Assembly (NCBI GenBank): GCA_947450025.1
Contig: CANFTW010000007.1
Span: 62,001-126,000, forward strand
Length of the DNA: 64,000 nucleotides
Direction: 5' to 3'
Source: Bacteroidota bacterium
Lineage (GTDB): Bacteria > Bacteroidota > Bacteroidia > B-17B0 > Aurantibacillaceae
In this document: positions 1 to 10,474 of the stretch, piece after piece
Position numbering within the stretch: the first letter of the stretch is position 1
Layout of the letters: the number at the start of each line of letters is the position of its first letter
Translations under genes and position numbers: made by a program
Notes under the pieces: generated by a model
The model's database searches: none
The model's input: the letters and a program-made list of their open reading frames with translations, nothing else
Told to the model about the DNA's origin: nothing

Positions 1-276
1 AGAAGCACATAAACGATTTACCGTTTGACCAGGAACAGTAATTGGTAATCCTGCCATCAACGAAGCCATACGAGCCACATTACGATTATCTTCGCCAGCC
101 TGATTGGCGCAGCCCATGATCACATCAACTACTTTTGAAAAATCAACAGAAGGATTTTTTACCATTAATTCTTTTAAAACTAAGGTTGCTAAATCATCTG
201 TTCTCACAGTTGATAGCGTTCCTCCAAAATTTCCGATGGCTGTTCTTACGCCATTAATGATATAAGCTTGTTGCAT
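1..276 (-). CDS. thiolase (acetyl-CoA acetyltransferase family), 5' part only
   Basis: The minus strand from position 276 encodes 92 residues beginning MQQAYIINGVRTAIG and runs off the left edge of the window. The N-terminal RTAIG motif and the sequence VNRLCAS, ending one residue before the window edge, match thiolases; the Cys is the family's acyl-accepting nucleophile. Thiolases condense or cleave acyl-CoA thioesters in beta-oxidation or acetoacetyl-CoA formation. The C-terminal His and Cys catalytic residues lie outside the window, so degradative and biosynthetic types cannot be separated. A TAnnTTTG element lies 20 bases upstream of the start. Confidence 0.88.
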   Translation of the reverse strand, partial: MQQAYIINGVRTAIGNFGGTLSTVRTDDLATLVLKELMVKNPSVDFSKVVDVIMGCANQAGEDNRNVARMASLMAGLPITVPGQTVNRLCAS

Positions 277-295
277 AATTTAGAATTTGAAACTA

Positions 296-303
296 CAAAA
301 ATA
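296..303 (-). promoter_or_regulatory. candidate -7 promoter element of the thiolase gene
   Basis: The minus strand reads TATTTTTG, an exact match to the Bacteroidota -7 consensus TAnnTTTG, 20 bases upstream of the thiolase ATG. No clear -33 TTG was found at the expected distance. Confidence 0.4.
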
Positions 304-426
304 TTGTTTTTACTAAGACTTACTCATTAAAATAGGGTTTTTAATAGTTTTATATTTTTTACACACTAAAAGCGCTTAGATTTTCGTTACTTTGTATTAT
401 CATTTTACGTTTTTTAATAGCATTTT

Positions 427-2445
427 TTGAAGAAAGTCAGTGTATATTTTTTAATTGTCGTAAACGCATTTTTATTTTTTGGAGTAAAAGCGCAAGTTGC
501 AGCTCCCGATTTACGATGCGTTTCTGTTGCCTCGCCTACCAGCGCTGTTTTAACATGGGTTGTTCCATCTGATCCTTTAGGGTTATTTACTCAATATCAA
601 ATATGGTGTTCTCCTACTCAAGCAGGACCTTATTCATTAATAGGTACTGTGAATTTTTATCTGCAGTCATCTTATACTCAAACGCCTTCAAATGCAAATT
701 TACAATCGCAATATTATTATATCACAACGGTTAGCGGCACCTATACATCTTCGCCATCAGATACCTTGAGATCTGTTTTTTTAAATCTAAGCAATCCAGG
801 AAATGGTGTTATTAATTTAAATTGGAATGCAACAAAAAGTCCTTTATTGACATCTTCTTCTACAACATACACCTTATCTCGAAAAACCACTCCTGGTTCA
901 TGGAGCCCCATATACACAGGTAATCATTTAAATTTTAAAGACACCATTACGCTGTGCAAGGTTTTTTATAATTATAAAGTAGAAATTTCGGACGGGTTAG
1001 GTTGTATTTCATCATCTAATATTGCTAGCGATACTTGTTATAATGTGCAGCCTCCCAACGTCTTAGTCATAGACTCTGTTTCGGTAGATGATAATGGGCA
1101 AACGATTATTGGATGGCCACAGTCTTCTTCTTTAGATTTAGATTGTTACATCATTTATTCTTCTAGTGGTGGGTTTTTAACTGAAATAGGAAGAGTTTGC
1201 GGAATTAGTAATACCATCTTTACAAATACAGTTTCAAATGCGAATAGTGGTTCCGAAGGATATTGTATTGCAGGGATTGATAGTTGTGGGAATTTTAGTA
1301 TTCCAAGTTTAACGAATAATACCATGTTCCTTTCAACCACCTATGATTTATGTCAAAGAATGTCAACTTTAACCTGGACTGCTTATAGTAATTTACCAAA
1401 AGGAGTTTTAAAATATGATATTTACTGTTCAATAAATGGAGCAGCTTATGCATGGGTTGGGTCTAGTAATTCTAACACGTTCAATCATTCTGGTTTAATT
1501 CCGGGATCATTATATTGCTATTATATCAGAGTTGTTAATTCTGATAATTCTATTACAGCAAGATCTAATAAAGCATGTTTAACTGCCGGAGCTTTGCCAG
1601 GACCATCATTTGTTTATATCAATTCAGTTAGTGTAAACCCTACTAGTAAGTTTGTAGAAATTACTTATAGCGTGGATACTCTTCAGTTGTTTAAAGGTTG
1701 TCATATTTATAAATCAGAGGATGGAATTAATTTTACAAGACTAACTTATATATCATCTACAGTTTCGCCTCAAACATACATTGATAAAAATGTTCATACT
1801 CAAGAAAAAAACTATTTTTATAAAGTTGAAGTAGCTGATAATTGTGATAATCCTGGTGTTGTTAGCAATGTTTCCAAAACGATATTACTACATGTTAGTA
1901 ACGATCAGAGCGATTTTTTTAATGTAACCTTAACTTGGGATAGTTATTCCACTTGGTTGGGCGGAGTTCAGTCGTATAATATTTATAGAGCGGTTAATGG
2001 TATATTTAACCCAACACCTATAATTAATGTGCCTGTTTTAACAAAGTCATATACAGATAATGTTCAGGATTTTGTATCGAGTCAGGGTAAATTTTCTTAT
2101 TATATAGAGGCCGTTGAAGGTACGGGAAATGTGTATGGTTTTTTAGATAAAGCAACATCCAATCCATCTGATGCCTTCATAGAGGTTAGTGTCTTTGTGC
2201 CTAATGCCTTTGTTCCAAAGGGCTTAAATAGTGTTTGGCTTCCAATAGCACAATATGTTGAAAAAACAGATTATAAAGTGATGGTGTTTAACCGATGGGG
2301 AGATAAGGTATTTGAAACCCATAGCGATACTGAAGGGTGGACTGGTAATGATGCCACTGATGAAGTGTATGTTTATATTATTGAGTATAAGAATGCTCGA
2401 GGAGAATATATTCAGCTAAATGGCCACGTGAATATTGTGAGGTAA
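427..2445 (+). CDS. secreted fibronectin III-like repeat protein with T9SS type B (gliding-motility C-terminal) sorting domain
   Basis: The protein has 672 residues. Residues 1-22 form a signal peptide ending VKAQ. The middle is a series of beta-rich modules with spaced W/Y residues and YKVE- or YYIR-type strands, resembling fibronectin type III repeats. Residues 589-672 form a type B T9SS sorting domain, with PNAFVPKG, VFNRWGDKVFE and a closing GHVNIVR strand. The start is TTG at 427; no ATG precedes the signal peptide in frame, and the next Met is internal. It is expected to cross the inner membrane by Sec and the outer membrane through the SprA translocon encoded at 22.6 kb. Surface adhesion is plausible but the ligand is unknown. 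Confidence 0.85.
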   Translation: MKKVSVYFLIVVNAFLFFGVKAQVAAPDLRCVSVASPTSAVLTWVVPSDPLGLFTQYQIWCSPTQAGPYSLIGTVNFYLQSSYTQTPSNANLQSQYYYITTVSGTYTSSPSDTLRSVFLNLSNPGNGVINLNWNATKSPLLTSSSTTYTLSRKTTPGSWSPIYTGNHLNFKDTITLCKVFYNYKVEISDGLGCISSSNIASDTCYNVQPPNVLVIDSVSVDDNGQTIIGWPQSSSLDLDCYIIYSSSGGFLTEIGRVCGISNTIFTNTVSNANSGSEGYCIAGIDSCGNFSIPSLTNNTMFLSTTYDLCQRMSTLTWTAYSNLPKGVLKYDIYCSINGAAYAWVGSSNSNTFNHSGLIPGSLYCYYIRVVNSDNSITARSNKACLTAGALPGPSFVYINSVSVNPTSKFVEITYSVDTLQLFKGCHIYKSEDGINFTRLTYISSTVSPQTYIDKNVHTQEKNYFYKVEVADNCDNPGVVSNVSKTILLHVSNDQSDFFNVTLTWDSYSTWLGGVQSYNIYRAVNGIFNPTPIINVPVLTKSYTDNVQDFVSSQGKFSYYIEAVEGTGNVYGFLDKATSNPSDAFIEVSVFVPNAFVPKGLNSVWLPIAQYVEKTDYKVMVFNRWGDKVFETHSDTEGWTGNDATDEVYVYIIEYKNARGEYIQLNGHVNIVR

Positions 2446-2532
2446 TATTTCTTAGCAATTCATTTTTAATAAGTTTCCTCTTTCGTTGGTTTTATGGGTG
2501 TATCCTATTTTAAATTTGAGCTTATATATTTA

Positions 2533-3915
2533 ATGAAATTTATTCGACTTATATTTTTTTGTTTTTTACTTGTAAGTGTTTTATGTTCTAAAGCACAAGT
2601 TAAAAAAAACGAACAACCTCTCGCGAGAGTATTGTTTGTTTTTGATGCTAGTAATAGTATGAAAACAAAACATAAAAATACCACTCGTATTCAGGGTGCT
2701 AAAGATTTATTTTATAAGTTTTTAGATAGTTTAAGTAAACAAAAAAACATGCAATTTGCTTTACGAATGTATGGTCACACGGTTAAGTATCCTCCAGGAG
2801 ATTGCAAGGATTCTAAATTAGTTGTTCCATTTAGTAAAAATAACATCGCTTTAATTAAGTCAAAGGTGGCAGAAGCTAAGCCAACTGGAATTACACCAAT
2901 CGAACATTCTTTGACAGAATCGGCAAATGATTTTCCAGACACCAAAGCTTTGAATATGATTATTTTAATTACAGATGGAATAGAAGAGTGTGAAGGTGAT
3001 CCTTGCAAAGCTCGTCAAAAATTAATGGAAAAAGGGATTGTGTTTAAGCCTTTTATTATTGGGATAGGCTTAACTCTTGAACAAATTAAAACATTTGAAT
3101 GCGTTGGTGATTATTATGATTTTGATAATGCTAACACTATCACTGATATTAGCGCCATCATCTCTAAACAGAAACTCAATAAAACATCGGCACAAGTTAA
3201 TTTACTTGATTCCAAATCTTTGCCAAACGAAACCAATGTAAATATGACGTTTTATAATACGTCTACAGGAAATTATATGTATAACTATATCCATACATTA
3301 AATCAAAAAAACAATCCAGATACTTTGTATATCGATGATTTTCCTATCTACAAAGTTGTTGTACATACAATTCCGCCAACAGAAAGTAAAGACATTAAAT
3401 TAACGCAAGGAAAACATACTATTATTCCCATTGATGCACCTCAAGGATTTATTGAATTAAGAAGACCGATGGGCGTTTATAATTTTAATGAAAAAATAAA
3501 AAGTGTTATCCGAAAAACAAATGGTAATATGCAAACCTTAAATGTTCAGCAAATGAACACCACCGAGAAATACATCATAGGTAGTTATGATTTAGAGATT
3601 TTAACTTTACCTAGAACCTATATTTATGGTGTTAAAGTTGATCAATCTCAAACTAAATTAATTGAAATACCTAATGCTGGCATGTTAACTGTAAAGTCTT
3701 TGGATAATGGCGATGGGTGTATTATGAAGGATACAAAAAAACTAGAATGGGTTTGTAATTTAAATGCGACTACCTCACAAACCTATTACTTGCAACCTGG
3801 AAATTATCGAGCAGAGTGGAGGGCAAAATCATTAAAAGGTTCAATTTATACGATTGAAAAAAAATTTACTATAAAATCAGATATGGAAACAAAAGTAGAG
3901 TTATACAAAAATTAA
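2533..3915 (+). CDS. secreted von Willebrand factor A domain protein
   Basis: I place the start at 2533, giving 460 residues. The open frame continues 13 codons upstream, but only this ATG puts a signal peptide (MKFIRLIFFCFLLVSVLCSKAQ region) at the very N-terminus. A vWA domain follows, with an intact metal-ion-dependent adhesion site: DASNS at residues 38-42, a TGITPIE loop supplying the Thr, and ILITDG. The C-terminal half, about 220-460, is beta-rich and resembles no domain I recognise. Such proteins usually bind protein ligands in the periplasm or at the cell surface. It lies 87 bases after the T9SS cargo gene on the same strand and its 3' end overlaps holA tail-to-tail by 4 bases. Confidence 0.82.
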   Translation: MKFIRLIFFCFLLVSVLCSKAQVKKNEQPLARVLFVFDASNSMKTKHKNTTRIQGAKDLFYKFLDSLSKQKNMQFALRMYGHTVKYPPGDCKDSKLVVPFSKNNIALIKSKVAEAKPTGITPIEHSLTESANDFPDTKALNMIILITDGIEECEGDPCKARQKLMEKGIVFKPFIIGIGLTLEQIKTFECVGDYYDFDNANTITDISAIISKQKLNKTSAQVNLLDSKSLPNETNVNMTFYNTSTGNYMYNYIHTLNQKNNPDTLYIDDFPIYKVVVHTIPPTESKDIKLTQGKHTIIPIDAPQGFIELRRPMGVYNFNEKIKSVIRKTNGNMQTLNVQQMNTTEKYIIGSYDLEILTLPRTYIYGVKVDQSQTKLIEIPNAGMLTVKSLDNGDGCIMKDTKKLEWVCNLNATTSQTYYLQPGNYRAEWRAKSLKGSIYTIEKKFTIKSDMETKVELYKN

Positions 3916-4979
3916 TGCAATATTTTAAATATCAACTCTTTCATTAATTCTCCATTATTGACGCCGCTATTATCCACTCCTTTGGTTTTTAAATCATACT
4001 CTTTTAAATAAGCAAAAATGGCTTTTAATTTACCGGTATTATAGTTTTGAGCAGCTTTAGCATAGCCATCTACAAAAAAAGGATTGACGCCTAAGGCTTG
4101 AGCCACGGCAAATTTAGATTTATCGGGAGCAAAGTGATATAATAAGATTTTAGAAAAATAACCGTACAATGTACTTAAGGTCATCACTGCAGGATGTTCT
4201 TTTTCGTTACTTGAAAAATAATTGATAATACGATTAGCTTTTAAAATATCTTTTTTTGCTAAAGCATCTTGTAATTCAAATACATTAAATTCTTTACTGA
4301 TACCAATATTATCCTGAACAGCATCGGGTGTTACTTCATCTCCTTCTTTTAAATTGATAAATAGCTTTTCAACTTCATTACTGATTTTTGATAAATCATT
4401 ACCTAAGAATTCGGCTAATAAAAACGATGCTTTTGGTCCGATTTTAAATTTACGTTCCTGAACAAAAGATGTAATCCATTCAGGAATTTGATTATCATAC
4501 ATCTTTTTAGTTTCTAAAAAGACATGATTTTTTTGTAAAGATTTATAGACAGCACTTCGCTTATCTAATGTTTTATACTTATAGCAAAATACTAAAATGG
4601 TTGAAGGTTGAGGTTGTTGTAAATAACCAGCTAGGGCATTAGAAGTAGTTGCTGATTTTTTTGCAGGAATATCATCATCGTCATCATCGCCACTAGAAGC
4701 CTTGCCTAATTCTTTTAAGTTTTGCGCCTCTTTCACAATCACTACTTGATATTCGCTCATCATTGGGAAACGCTTAGCTGCTGAGATAATCGCATTTAAA
4801 TCAACATCTTTTCCGTATAAAATTGTTTGATTGAATTCTTGCTCACTTTCGTCTAGGACATTTTTTTCAATATAATCGCTAATTAAATCAATGTAATAGG
4901 CTTCTTCTCCGCTTAAAAAGTAAACGGGTTTAAATATTTTTCGTTTTAAATCGGTGAGTATTTGTGTGACTTCTTTCAA
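3912..4979 (-). CDS. holA: DNA polymerase III subunit delta
   Basis: The 355 residues match the usual length of HolA, the clamp-loader subunit that opens the beta sliding clamp. The N-terminus has the family pattern KPVYFLSGEEAYYIDLI, the degenerate AAA+ nucleotide site, followed by ILVFCYKYKTLDKR and the helical collar region containing FELQDALAKKD. An Asp run (SSGDDDDDDIPAKK) near residue 95-108 sits in a surface loop of the AAA+ domain and looks like a lineage-specific low-complexity insertion. The gene is 8 bases downstream of the mutase large subunit, so it is probably co-transcribed with it. Its 3' end overlaps the vWA gene by 4 bases on the opposite strand. Confidence 0.93.
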   Translation of the reverse strand: MKEVTQILTDLKRKIFKPVYFLSGEEAYYIDLISDYIEKNVLDESEQEFNQTILYGKDVDLNAIISAAKRFPMMSEYQVVIVKEAQNLKELGKASSGDDDDDDIPAKKSATTSNALAGYLQQPQPSTILVFCYKYKTLDKRSAVYKSLQKNHVFLETKKMYDNQIPEWITSFVQERKFKIGPKASFLLAEFLGNDLSKISNEVEKLFINLKEGDEVTPDAVQDNIGISKEFNVFELQDALAKKDILKANRIINYFSSNEKEHPAVMTLSTLYGYFSKILLYHFAPDKSKFAVAQALGVNPFFVDGYAKAAQNYNTGKLKAIFAYLKEYDLKTKGVDNSGVNNGELMKELIFKILH

Positions 4980-4987
4980 TATTTTAT

Positions 4988-7120
4988 TTACTTATTCTTC
5001 TCAATTAATTTTTCTAAAATATCAATGGCTGAAATACTAATCACGGTTCCAGGACCAAACACACCCGATACACCAGCCTTGTATAAAAAATCATAATCTT
5101 GCTGAGGGATGACACCACCTGCAATCACCATAATATCTTCTCTTCCATATTTTTTTAACTCTTCAATTACTTGAGGAATTAATGTCTTATGACCAGCAGC
5201 TAAGGATGATACACCTAAAACGTGTACGTCATTTTCCACAGCTTGTTTAGCTGCTTCTGCTGGCGTTTGAAATAATGGACCAATGTCCACGTCAAACCCC
5301 ATGTCTGCAAAACTAGTAGAGATTACTTTTGCGCCTCTATCATGTCCGTCTTGTCCCATTTTTGCAATCATAATACGTGGGCGACGACCATCCATCTCCG
5401 CAAATTTGTCGGCTAATTCTTTTGCTTTCAAAAAGTGTTTATCCATACTAATTTCTTTACTATAAACTCCTGCAATACTTCTGATGTTTGCTTTATACCT
5501 TCCAAATACAAGTTCTAGTGCGTAAGAGATTTCTCCTAAACTACAACGCACACGAGCAGCATTAATGGCCAATTCTAATAAATTTCCTTTACCTGTTTTA
5601 GCGGCTTCTGTTAAAGCAGCTAAAGCCGCTTCTACTTCTTTAGGATTTCGTTCTGCTTTTAATTTTGCTAAACGCTCTAATTGTTGTGTTCTCACTTTGG
5701 CATTATCAACATCTAAAATATCGATGTTAGTTTTTTCGTTAGTTTGATATAAGTTCACACCAACAATAATATCTTTACCTCCATCAATACGAGCTTGCTT
5801 ACGAGCAGCCGCTTCTTCAATACGCATTTTAGGAATTCCCGTTTCGATGGCTTTTGCCATTCCGCCTAGTTTTTCAACCTCTTCAATTAATTCCCAAGCT
5901 TTGTGTGCTAATTCATGAGTTAAGGTTTCAACATAATAAGAACCAGCCCAAGGATCAACGACTTTACAAACGTTTGTTTCGTTTTGTAAAAACAATTGAG
6001 TGTTACGAGCAATACGTGCACTAAAATCAGTTGGTAAGGCTATGGCTTCATCTAATGCGTTGGTATGTAAACTTTGTGTATGACCCATCGCCGCTGCTAA
6101 AGCTTCTACACAAGTACGAGTCACATTATTAAAAGGATCTTGTTCAGTTAAGCTCCAACCGCTAGTTTGGCAATGTGTACGTAAAGCCATTGACTTAGCA
6201 GACTTTGGATTGAACTGTTTGACCATCTTTGCCCACAACATTCTGCCAGCGCGCATTTTAGCAATCTCCATAAAATGGTTCATGCCAATGGCCCAGAAGA
6301 AAGATAAACGAGGCGCAAAGGCATCAATGTCTAATCCTGCTTTAATTCCAGTTCTAATATATTCTAATCCATCAGCCAATGTATATGCTAATTCAATATC
6401 AGCCGTAGCACCTGCTTCTTGCATGTGATAACCACTAATAGAAATTGAATTAAACTTTGGCATTTTTTGAGAAGTGAATTCAAAAATATCCGCAATGATT
6501 TTCATCGATTGCTCTGGTGGATAAATGTAGGTGTTACGCACCATGAACTCTTTTAAAATATCATTTTGAATGGTACCAGATAATTTATCCATAGTAACGC
6601 CTTGTTCTTCGGCTGCTACAATGTAAAATGCTAAGATCGGTAATACTGCACCATTCATTGTCATACTCACACTCATTTGGTCGAGTGGAATTTGATCGAA
6701 TAATACTTTCATATCCAAAATTGAATCAATGGCAACTCCCGCTTTACCAACATCTCCAACTACACGTTCATGATCACTATCATAACCACGGTGAGTGGCT
6801 AAGTCAAATGCAACTGATAACCCTTTTTGACCTGCTGCTAAGTTACGACGGTAGAAAGCATTACTTTCTTCAGCTGTACTAAAACCAGCATACTGACGAA
6901 CTGTCCAGGGATTTAGAACATACATACTAGAGTAGGGGCCGCGTAAAAATGGTGGTGTACCTGCTCCAAAGTTTAAGTGTTCAAATTCTTTAGTGTCTGC
7001 TAAAGTGTAAGATGTATTTAATGTGATTTGTTCAGCTGTAACAAACTTCTCTGCTGCATTGGAAGCAATAGAAATATTTTCTTGAGACTGATAGGATATA
7101 TTTGAAAAATCTTTTCTCAT
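4988..7120 (-). CDS. mutB: methylmalonyl-CoA mutase, large subunit
   Basis: This is a 710-residue catalytic subunit that interconverts methylmalonyl-CoA and succinyl-CoA using adenosylcobalamin. The N-terminal TIM barrel contains [33 protein letters not shown] and the conserved [19 protein letters not shown] region that shapes the acyl-CoA site. The C-terminal cobalamin domain carries DGHDRG with His at about residue 593, the lower axial cobalt ligand, followed by [10 protein letters not shown] and IAGGVIP. All key motifs are present. It lies 20 bases downstream of the small subunit and 8 bases upstream of holA. The pair would serve propionate metabolism or the succinate branch. Confidence 0.96.
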   Translation of the reverse strand: MRKDFSNISYQSQENISIASNAAEKFVTAEQITLNTSYTLADTKEFEHLNFGAGTPPFLRGPYSSMYVLNPWTVRQYAGFSTAEESNAFYRRNLAAGQKGLSVAFDLATHRGYDSDHERVVGDVGKAGVAIDSILDMKVLFDQIPLDQMSVSMTMNGAVLPILAFYIVAAEEQGVTMDKLSGTIQNDILKEFMVRNTYIYPPEQSMKIIADIFEFTSQKMPKFNSISISGYHMQEAGATADIELAYTLADGLEYIRTGIKAGLDIDAFAPRLSFFWAIGMNHFMEIAKMRAGRMLWAKMVKQFNPKSAKSMALRTHCQTSGWSLTEQDPFNNVTRTCVEALAAAMGHTQSLHTNALDEAIALPTDFSARIARNTQLFLQNETNVCKVVDPWAGSYYVETLTHELAHKAWELIEEVEKLGGMAKAIETGIPKMRIEEAAARKQARIDGGKDIIVGVNLYQTNEKTNIDILDVDNAKVRTQQLERLAKLKAERNPKEVEAALAALTEAAKTGKGNLLELAINAARVRCSLGEISYALELVFGRYKANIRSIAGVYSKEISMDKHFLKAKELADKFAEMDGRRPRIMIAKMGQDGHDRGAKVISTSFADMGFDVDIGPLFQTPAEAAKQAVENDVHVLGVSSLAAGHKTLIPQVIEELKKYGREDIMVIAGGVIPQQDYDFLYKAGVSGVFGPGTVISISAIDILEKLIEKNK

Positions 7121-7140
7121 GATTAATTGGCTAATGATTG

Positions 7141-8382
7141 TTATAGAGATTCACTCAAATTAATTGCTTTTATTCCTGAAGGATTTGCAGTGTTTTTTCT
7201 CTTAATCACTTTTATTTCTTCGTTTTTGTTTTGGAATTTATTAACGCCTACTAAAATTAATTTTCCTTCTTTAAATTGCTGAATCAATATCTCAGCATCT
7301 TTAGTAATGATCTCTTGGATATATTTTGATTTTAAACAAGCTAATAAGCCACCCTTCGATTCAATCAGTTTAAATTGTTCCCAAGCCTTTTCGCAAAGTG
7401 TTTCTGTTAAGGTTTCAATGTAATATGAACCAGCAGCCATATCCGCAACAATGTTTAAATAACTTTCGTCTTTTAAAATTAATTGTTGATTACGAGCCAT
7501 ACGAGAACTAAAATCGTTTTGAGAATTAAATTCTACGTCAAAAGGTAAAACTACAATACTGTTTGCTCCACCAATAGAAGCACTCATGGCTTCGGTAGTA
7601 GAACGCAACATATTATTGTAACTATCAACAGTGCTTTTGTTAATTAAAGTCGTTTGAGCGTGAATATGAATATCTGCTTTTATGCCGTATTGATTTAATA
7701 AGAAACCAACTAATTTCCTTAAAGCTCTTAGTTTAGCAATCTCCATAAAAAAGTCTCCACCAACAGAAATATTTAAATGCACAGTTTTAATTGAACTAGG
7801 AGCAACATTTAAATATTCATTTAAGTGAGCGATAGAAAACGCTAATTCATTTATGGTGTTTGAGCCAGCTTCTTGATACATATTAGTGCTAATGCAAATA
7901 GAAGAGGAGTTATGTAATTCCACTTTTCCATCTAATGTTGTATCACACTCAACAAAACAATTGTCTCCTATTGTTGCAGAATTTAAATAAGCAGATAACT
8001 CTTTTTCAAATTCAGGAGTCACTATAAACAAGGTGTAAATATATTGTAATAAAATTTCGTTTAATAAAACGGCAAAATCTGTTTTTTGAGTGATATGAAA
8101 TACTAAGCCAGAAGCTCCATTTTGTAAAGCATTTAAGGCTTGAGCATTGGCTGTTTTTGCATCTGATACAAAAATGTTTTCGCATATAGCCCAATCGTTT
8201 TTTGCAAAAACAGGAATTGGGTTTGTGCTAAGGTTTTCTTTTGTATAAAAAGGCTGAATATCAATGCCTAAGTTTGTTTTCCAAACTAAAGTATTGTAGT
8301 CGATGCCTTTTAAATCTTTCACTAACTGTTCTTTCCATTGAGCAGCTGTTGTAGAAGTAAATTCAGTAAATAATTTTTGCAT
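7141..8382 (-). CDS. mutA: methylmalonyl-CoA mutase, small (non-catalytic) subunit
   Basis: The 413 residues resemble the TIM-barrel half of the catalytic subunit, with [15 protein letters not shown] and [20 protein letters not shown] mirroring motifs in the large subunit. There is no DGHDRG cobalamin motif, and the protein ends shortly after the barrel. It is shorter than many MutA proteins, which keep a degenerate B12-like domain. It should form a heterodimer with the neighbouring large subunit. The gene lies between the small membrane-protein gene (11 bases upstream) and mutB (20 bases downstream), which indicates one transcript. Confidence 0.92.
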   Translation of the reverse strand: MQKLFTEFTSTTAAQWKEQLVKDLKGIDYNTLVWKTNLGIDIQPFYTKENLSTNPIPVFAKNDWAICENIFVSDAKTANAQALNALQNGASGLVFHITQKTDFAVLLNEILLQYIYTLFIVTPEFEKELSAYLNSATIGDNCFVECDTTLDGKVELHNSSSICISTNMYQEAGSNTINELAFSIAHLNEYLNVAPSSIKTVHLNISVGGDFFMEIAKLRALRKLVGFLLNQYGIKADIHIHAQTTLINKSTVDSYNNMLRSTTEAMSASIGGANSIVVLPFDVEFNSQNDFSSRMARNQQLILKDESYLNIVADMAAGSYYIETLTETLCEKAWEQFKLIESKGGLLACLKSKYIQEIITKDAEILIQQFKEGKLILVGVNKFQNKNEEIKVIKRKNTANPSGIKAINLSESL

Positions 8383-8393
8383 TCGCTAAGGTC

Positions 8394-8918
8394 TTAAAAA
8401 TTTTGAGCAATTTCTTTTTTGATATAATCTATTGCCACATCATTCGGTAATTTTTTACCTATATTAGAAGATATATTTAAAATGAGCATAGCTAACTCTG
8501 AGCTATTTGAATCGTGTGCTGTTTTTGAAGAAGCGATATTAATTAATTGAATAATTTCTTCTTTAGAGGTTTTTACAAGCTCCCAAGCACCAGCTGATAA
8601 ATAGATTTGTTGTGATAAATTATGTTCGTATTCTGATTTAACAGCAGCCACTAATTCTTGGTGTAACTGACGAGCAGACATTCCATTTTTGTTAACACGA
8701 ATCACTAAGCTATTAGGATTAATTCTTTCTAAGAAAATCACAATACGTTCATACGCTTGAATTTTTAGAGGGGTAATAGTTGCTTGCGCTGATTTTTTTA
8801 ATTCGTGTTCACGTCTTTTTTGATCATTATCTAAAAAACGTTTAACTAATAAATAGGCTGCTGCAAAAACAGCTCCAGCAGGAATTAAGATTTTTAATAT
8901 TTCAACAAGTGCATTCAT
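8394..8918 (-). CDS. conserved membrane-anchored protein of unknown function in the mutase operon
   Basis: The protein has 174 residues. One N-terminal transmembrane segment, about residues 7-26 (ILIPAGAVFAAAYLLVKRF), is followed by a basic and charged linker (DNDQKRREHELKK) and then a mostly helical soluble domain rich in Leu, Ile and Asn. No catalytic motif is visible. Proteins of this layout beside mutA/mutB are, from memory, recurrent in Bacteroidota, but I cannot name a function. It ends 11 bases before mutA on the same strand, suggesting co-expression. A role in mutase assembly or membrane tethering would be speculation. Confidence 0.75.
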   Translation of the reverse strand: MNALVEILKILIPAGAVFAAAYLLVKRFLDNDQKRREHELKKSAQATITPLKIQAYERIVIFLERINPNSLVIRVNKNGMSARQLHQELVAAVKSEYEHNLSQQIYLSAGAWELVKTSKEEIIQLINIASSKTAHDSNSSELAMLILNISSNIGKKLPNDVAIDYIKKEIAQNF

Positions 8919-8995
8919 AATGTGATTTTTTTAGAGTCCCTAATATCGGGATTTTTACTGTATAATTCTTAATTTGAAAAAAAATACAACAAATT

Positions 8996-9337
8996 TTAAC
9001 CGCCAGCTTTTTTTGCTTTATAGTTCGCTTTGGTCAATAAATCTAATAGTTTGTCTCTATTATCTCCTTGAATCAAAATATTGCCCTCTTTGGAGTTTCC
9101 TCCAACCCCACATTTTTGTTTTAAGATTTTGGCCAAATCGTTTAAATCGTCTTCGGTACCAACAAAACCGCTAATACGCGTTACTAATTTGCCACCTCCA
9201 ATTCGGTCTAAAAATAATTTCAAATTTTGTTGTTGAGGAGGTAATGTTTCTTTAGTGTCTTCTTCTTCGTTTTGATAACTGAAGTTTGGATTGGTCGAGT
9301 AAACCACATTTAATCTAGTTTTTTCTTTCTTACTCAT
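8996..9337 (-). CDS. SUI1/eIF1-family translation initiation factor-like protein
   Basis: This 113-residue protein has a disordered, acidic N-terminal third and a C-terminal SUI1 domain (about 40-113). The family signature is present: [31 protein letters not shown], and [17 protein letters not shown]. In archaea and eukaryotes the fold acts in start-codon selection on the small ribosomal subunit; bacterial homologues (YciH) have been linked to fidelity of initiation. The upstream TPR gene overlaps its start by 4 bases (ATGA arrangement), so the two are probably translationally coupled. A 77-base gap separates it from the downstream gene at 8918. Confidence 0.9.
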   Translation of the reverse strand: MSKKEKTRLNVVYSTNPNFSYQNEEEDTKETLPPQQQNLKLFLDRIGGGKLVTRISGFVGTEDDLNDLAKILKQKCGVGGNSKEGNILIQGDNRDKLLDLLTKANYKAKKAGG

Positions 9338-10422
9338 CTTTTATAGCGAATTAAAAATAAAGGAATAGCAATTAGCATGATGATACATGATATCAATAAC
9401 CATAAGTTATGCAGCTGCTTAGTATCTTGATGATTGGTGATGGTGCTTTTTTGATTGTTTGCAAACTCTGATTCAATATTGTTTTTCTCAATTGATTGTA
9501 GACTGTCTTTTAATTGGTAGTGCTTTTTTAACCAAACATTGGCTTGTTCAAAATTTTGTTGAGCTTCAAAAAATAAAGAACGCGTATGATAGAGTTCGAG
9601 CAAGGCTTCTGTATAATCATATTTCATAGAAATGTCATCAGCTAAGGCGATGTAATTTGAAGCTTGATTAAAGTTTTTTTGCTTGATGTAAACTAAAGCA
9701 ATGTTATTATAACTATCCGCTAACTCAAATTCATTATCAATTAACTGTCTCATTTTTAAGCCTTCTTCTAAATAGAGCAGGGCGCTATCTAATTTATTTT
9801 GCTCTCTTAAAATGGTTCCAATATTATTATAACAAGAAGCCACCAATTCATTTTCTCCAATTTGATTCGCGTATGTTAAAGCCTCTTCAAATTGTTTAAT
9901 GGCGGCGGTATATTGCTTTTGGTTATATTTTAAAACACCCAAGTTGTTTAAACTCCTAGCAATATGAAGGGTATTCCCGCATTTATTATAGGACTGTAAG
10001 GCTTTTAAATATGATTGTTCGGCTAATTGTAAATAATTAATATCACTATAAATATTTCCTAAATTGGTTTGATTAATTGCTATCCCAGTTTCATTATGAA
10101 TAGATTCGTTTAAGGCTAAAGCTTGTTTTTGATACTGAAGCGCTTTTGTAAAATTTCCTTTTTTATAAAAGAGAACTCCCAATAAATTATAGGCTTTTGC
10201 TAAATGTTTGGGCGATTTTGTTTTTGAAGCTTCTTGCTCACACACTCTAGCAAACTCATAACTCATCTCTGGATCGTTATTTCTAGCATCAAATCCAATT
10301 TTATATAATTGATTGACTCTTTCTGTATCGTTTTCAATTTGTTGGGTTTGATATAATAACGAATCATGACCTTGCGAAAAGCAGGTAAAACCTATTATTA
10401 TAAATATGAAAACTAACTTCAT
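9334..10422 (-). CDS. TPR-repeat membrane protein, sensor-like but lacking a kinase domain
   Basis: The 362 residues begin with a signal peptide ([17 protein letters not shown]). They continue with six to seven tetratricopeptide repeats at about 40-310, recognisable from recurring AxxYNNLGxxL and ALxYYEEAL patterns, and end with one transmembrane helix at about 338-358 and a short basic tail (IRYKR). The layout matches the periplasmic sensor half of Bacteroidota TPR histidine kinases and regulators, but the protein stops right after the membrane helix, with no kinase or DNA-binding domain. It may be a truncated sensor or a stand-alone protein-interaction module. Its stop codon overlaps the start of the SUI1 gene. 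Confidence 0.8.
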   Translation of the reverse strand: MKLVFIFIIIGFTCFSQGHDSLLYQTQQIENDTERVNQLYKIGFDARNNDPEMSYEFARVCEQEASKTKSPKHLAKAYNLLGVLFYKKGNFTKALQYQKQALALNESIHNETGIAINQTNLGNIYSDINYLQLAEQSYLKALQSYNKCGNTLHIARSLNNLGVLKYNQKQYTAAIKQFEEALTYANQIGENELVASCYNNIGTILREQNKLDSALLYLEEGLKMRQLIDNEFELADSYNNIALVYIKQKNFNQASNYIALADDISMKYDYTEALLELYHTRSLFFEAQQNFEQANVWLKKHYQLKDSLQSIEKNNIESEFANNQKSTITNHQDTKQLHNLWLLISCIIMLIAIPLFLIRYKR

Positions 10423-10474
10423 TATTACGGTAAATATAATTCGTTTTTATTTAATTTAGAGCCAAATTTTGATT

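Noticed and set aside
2494-2532. Longer N-terminus for the von Willebrand A protein
   Set aside because: It would put 13 residues before a strong signal peptide; the ATG at 2533 is a better fit.
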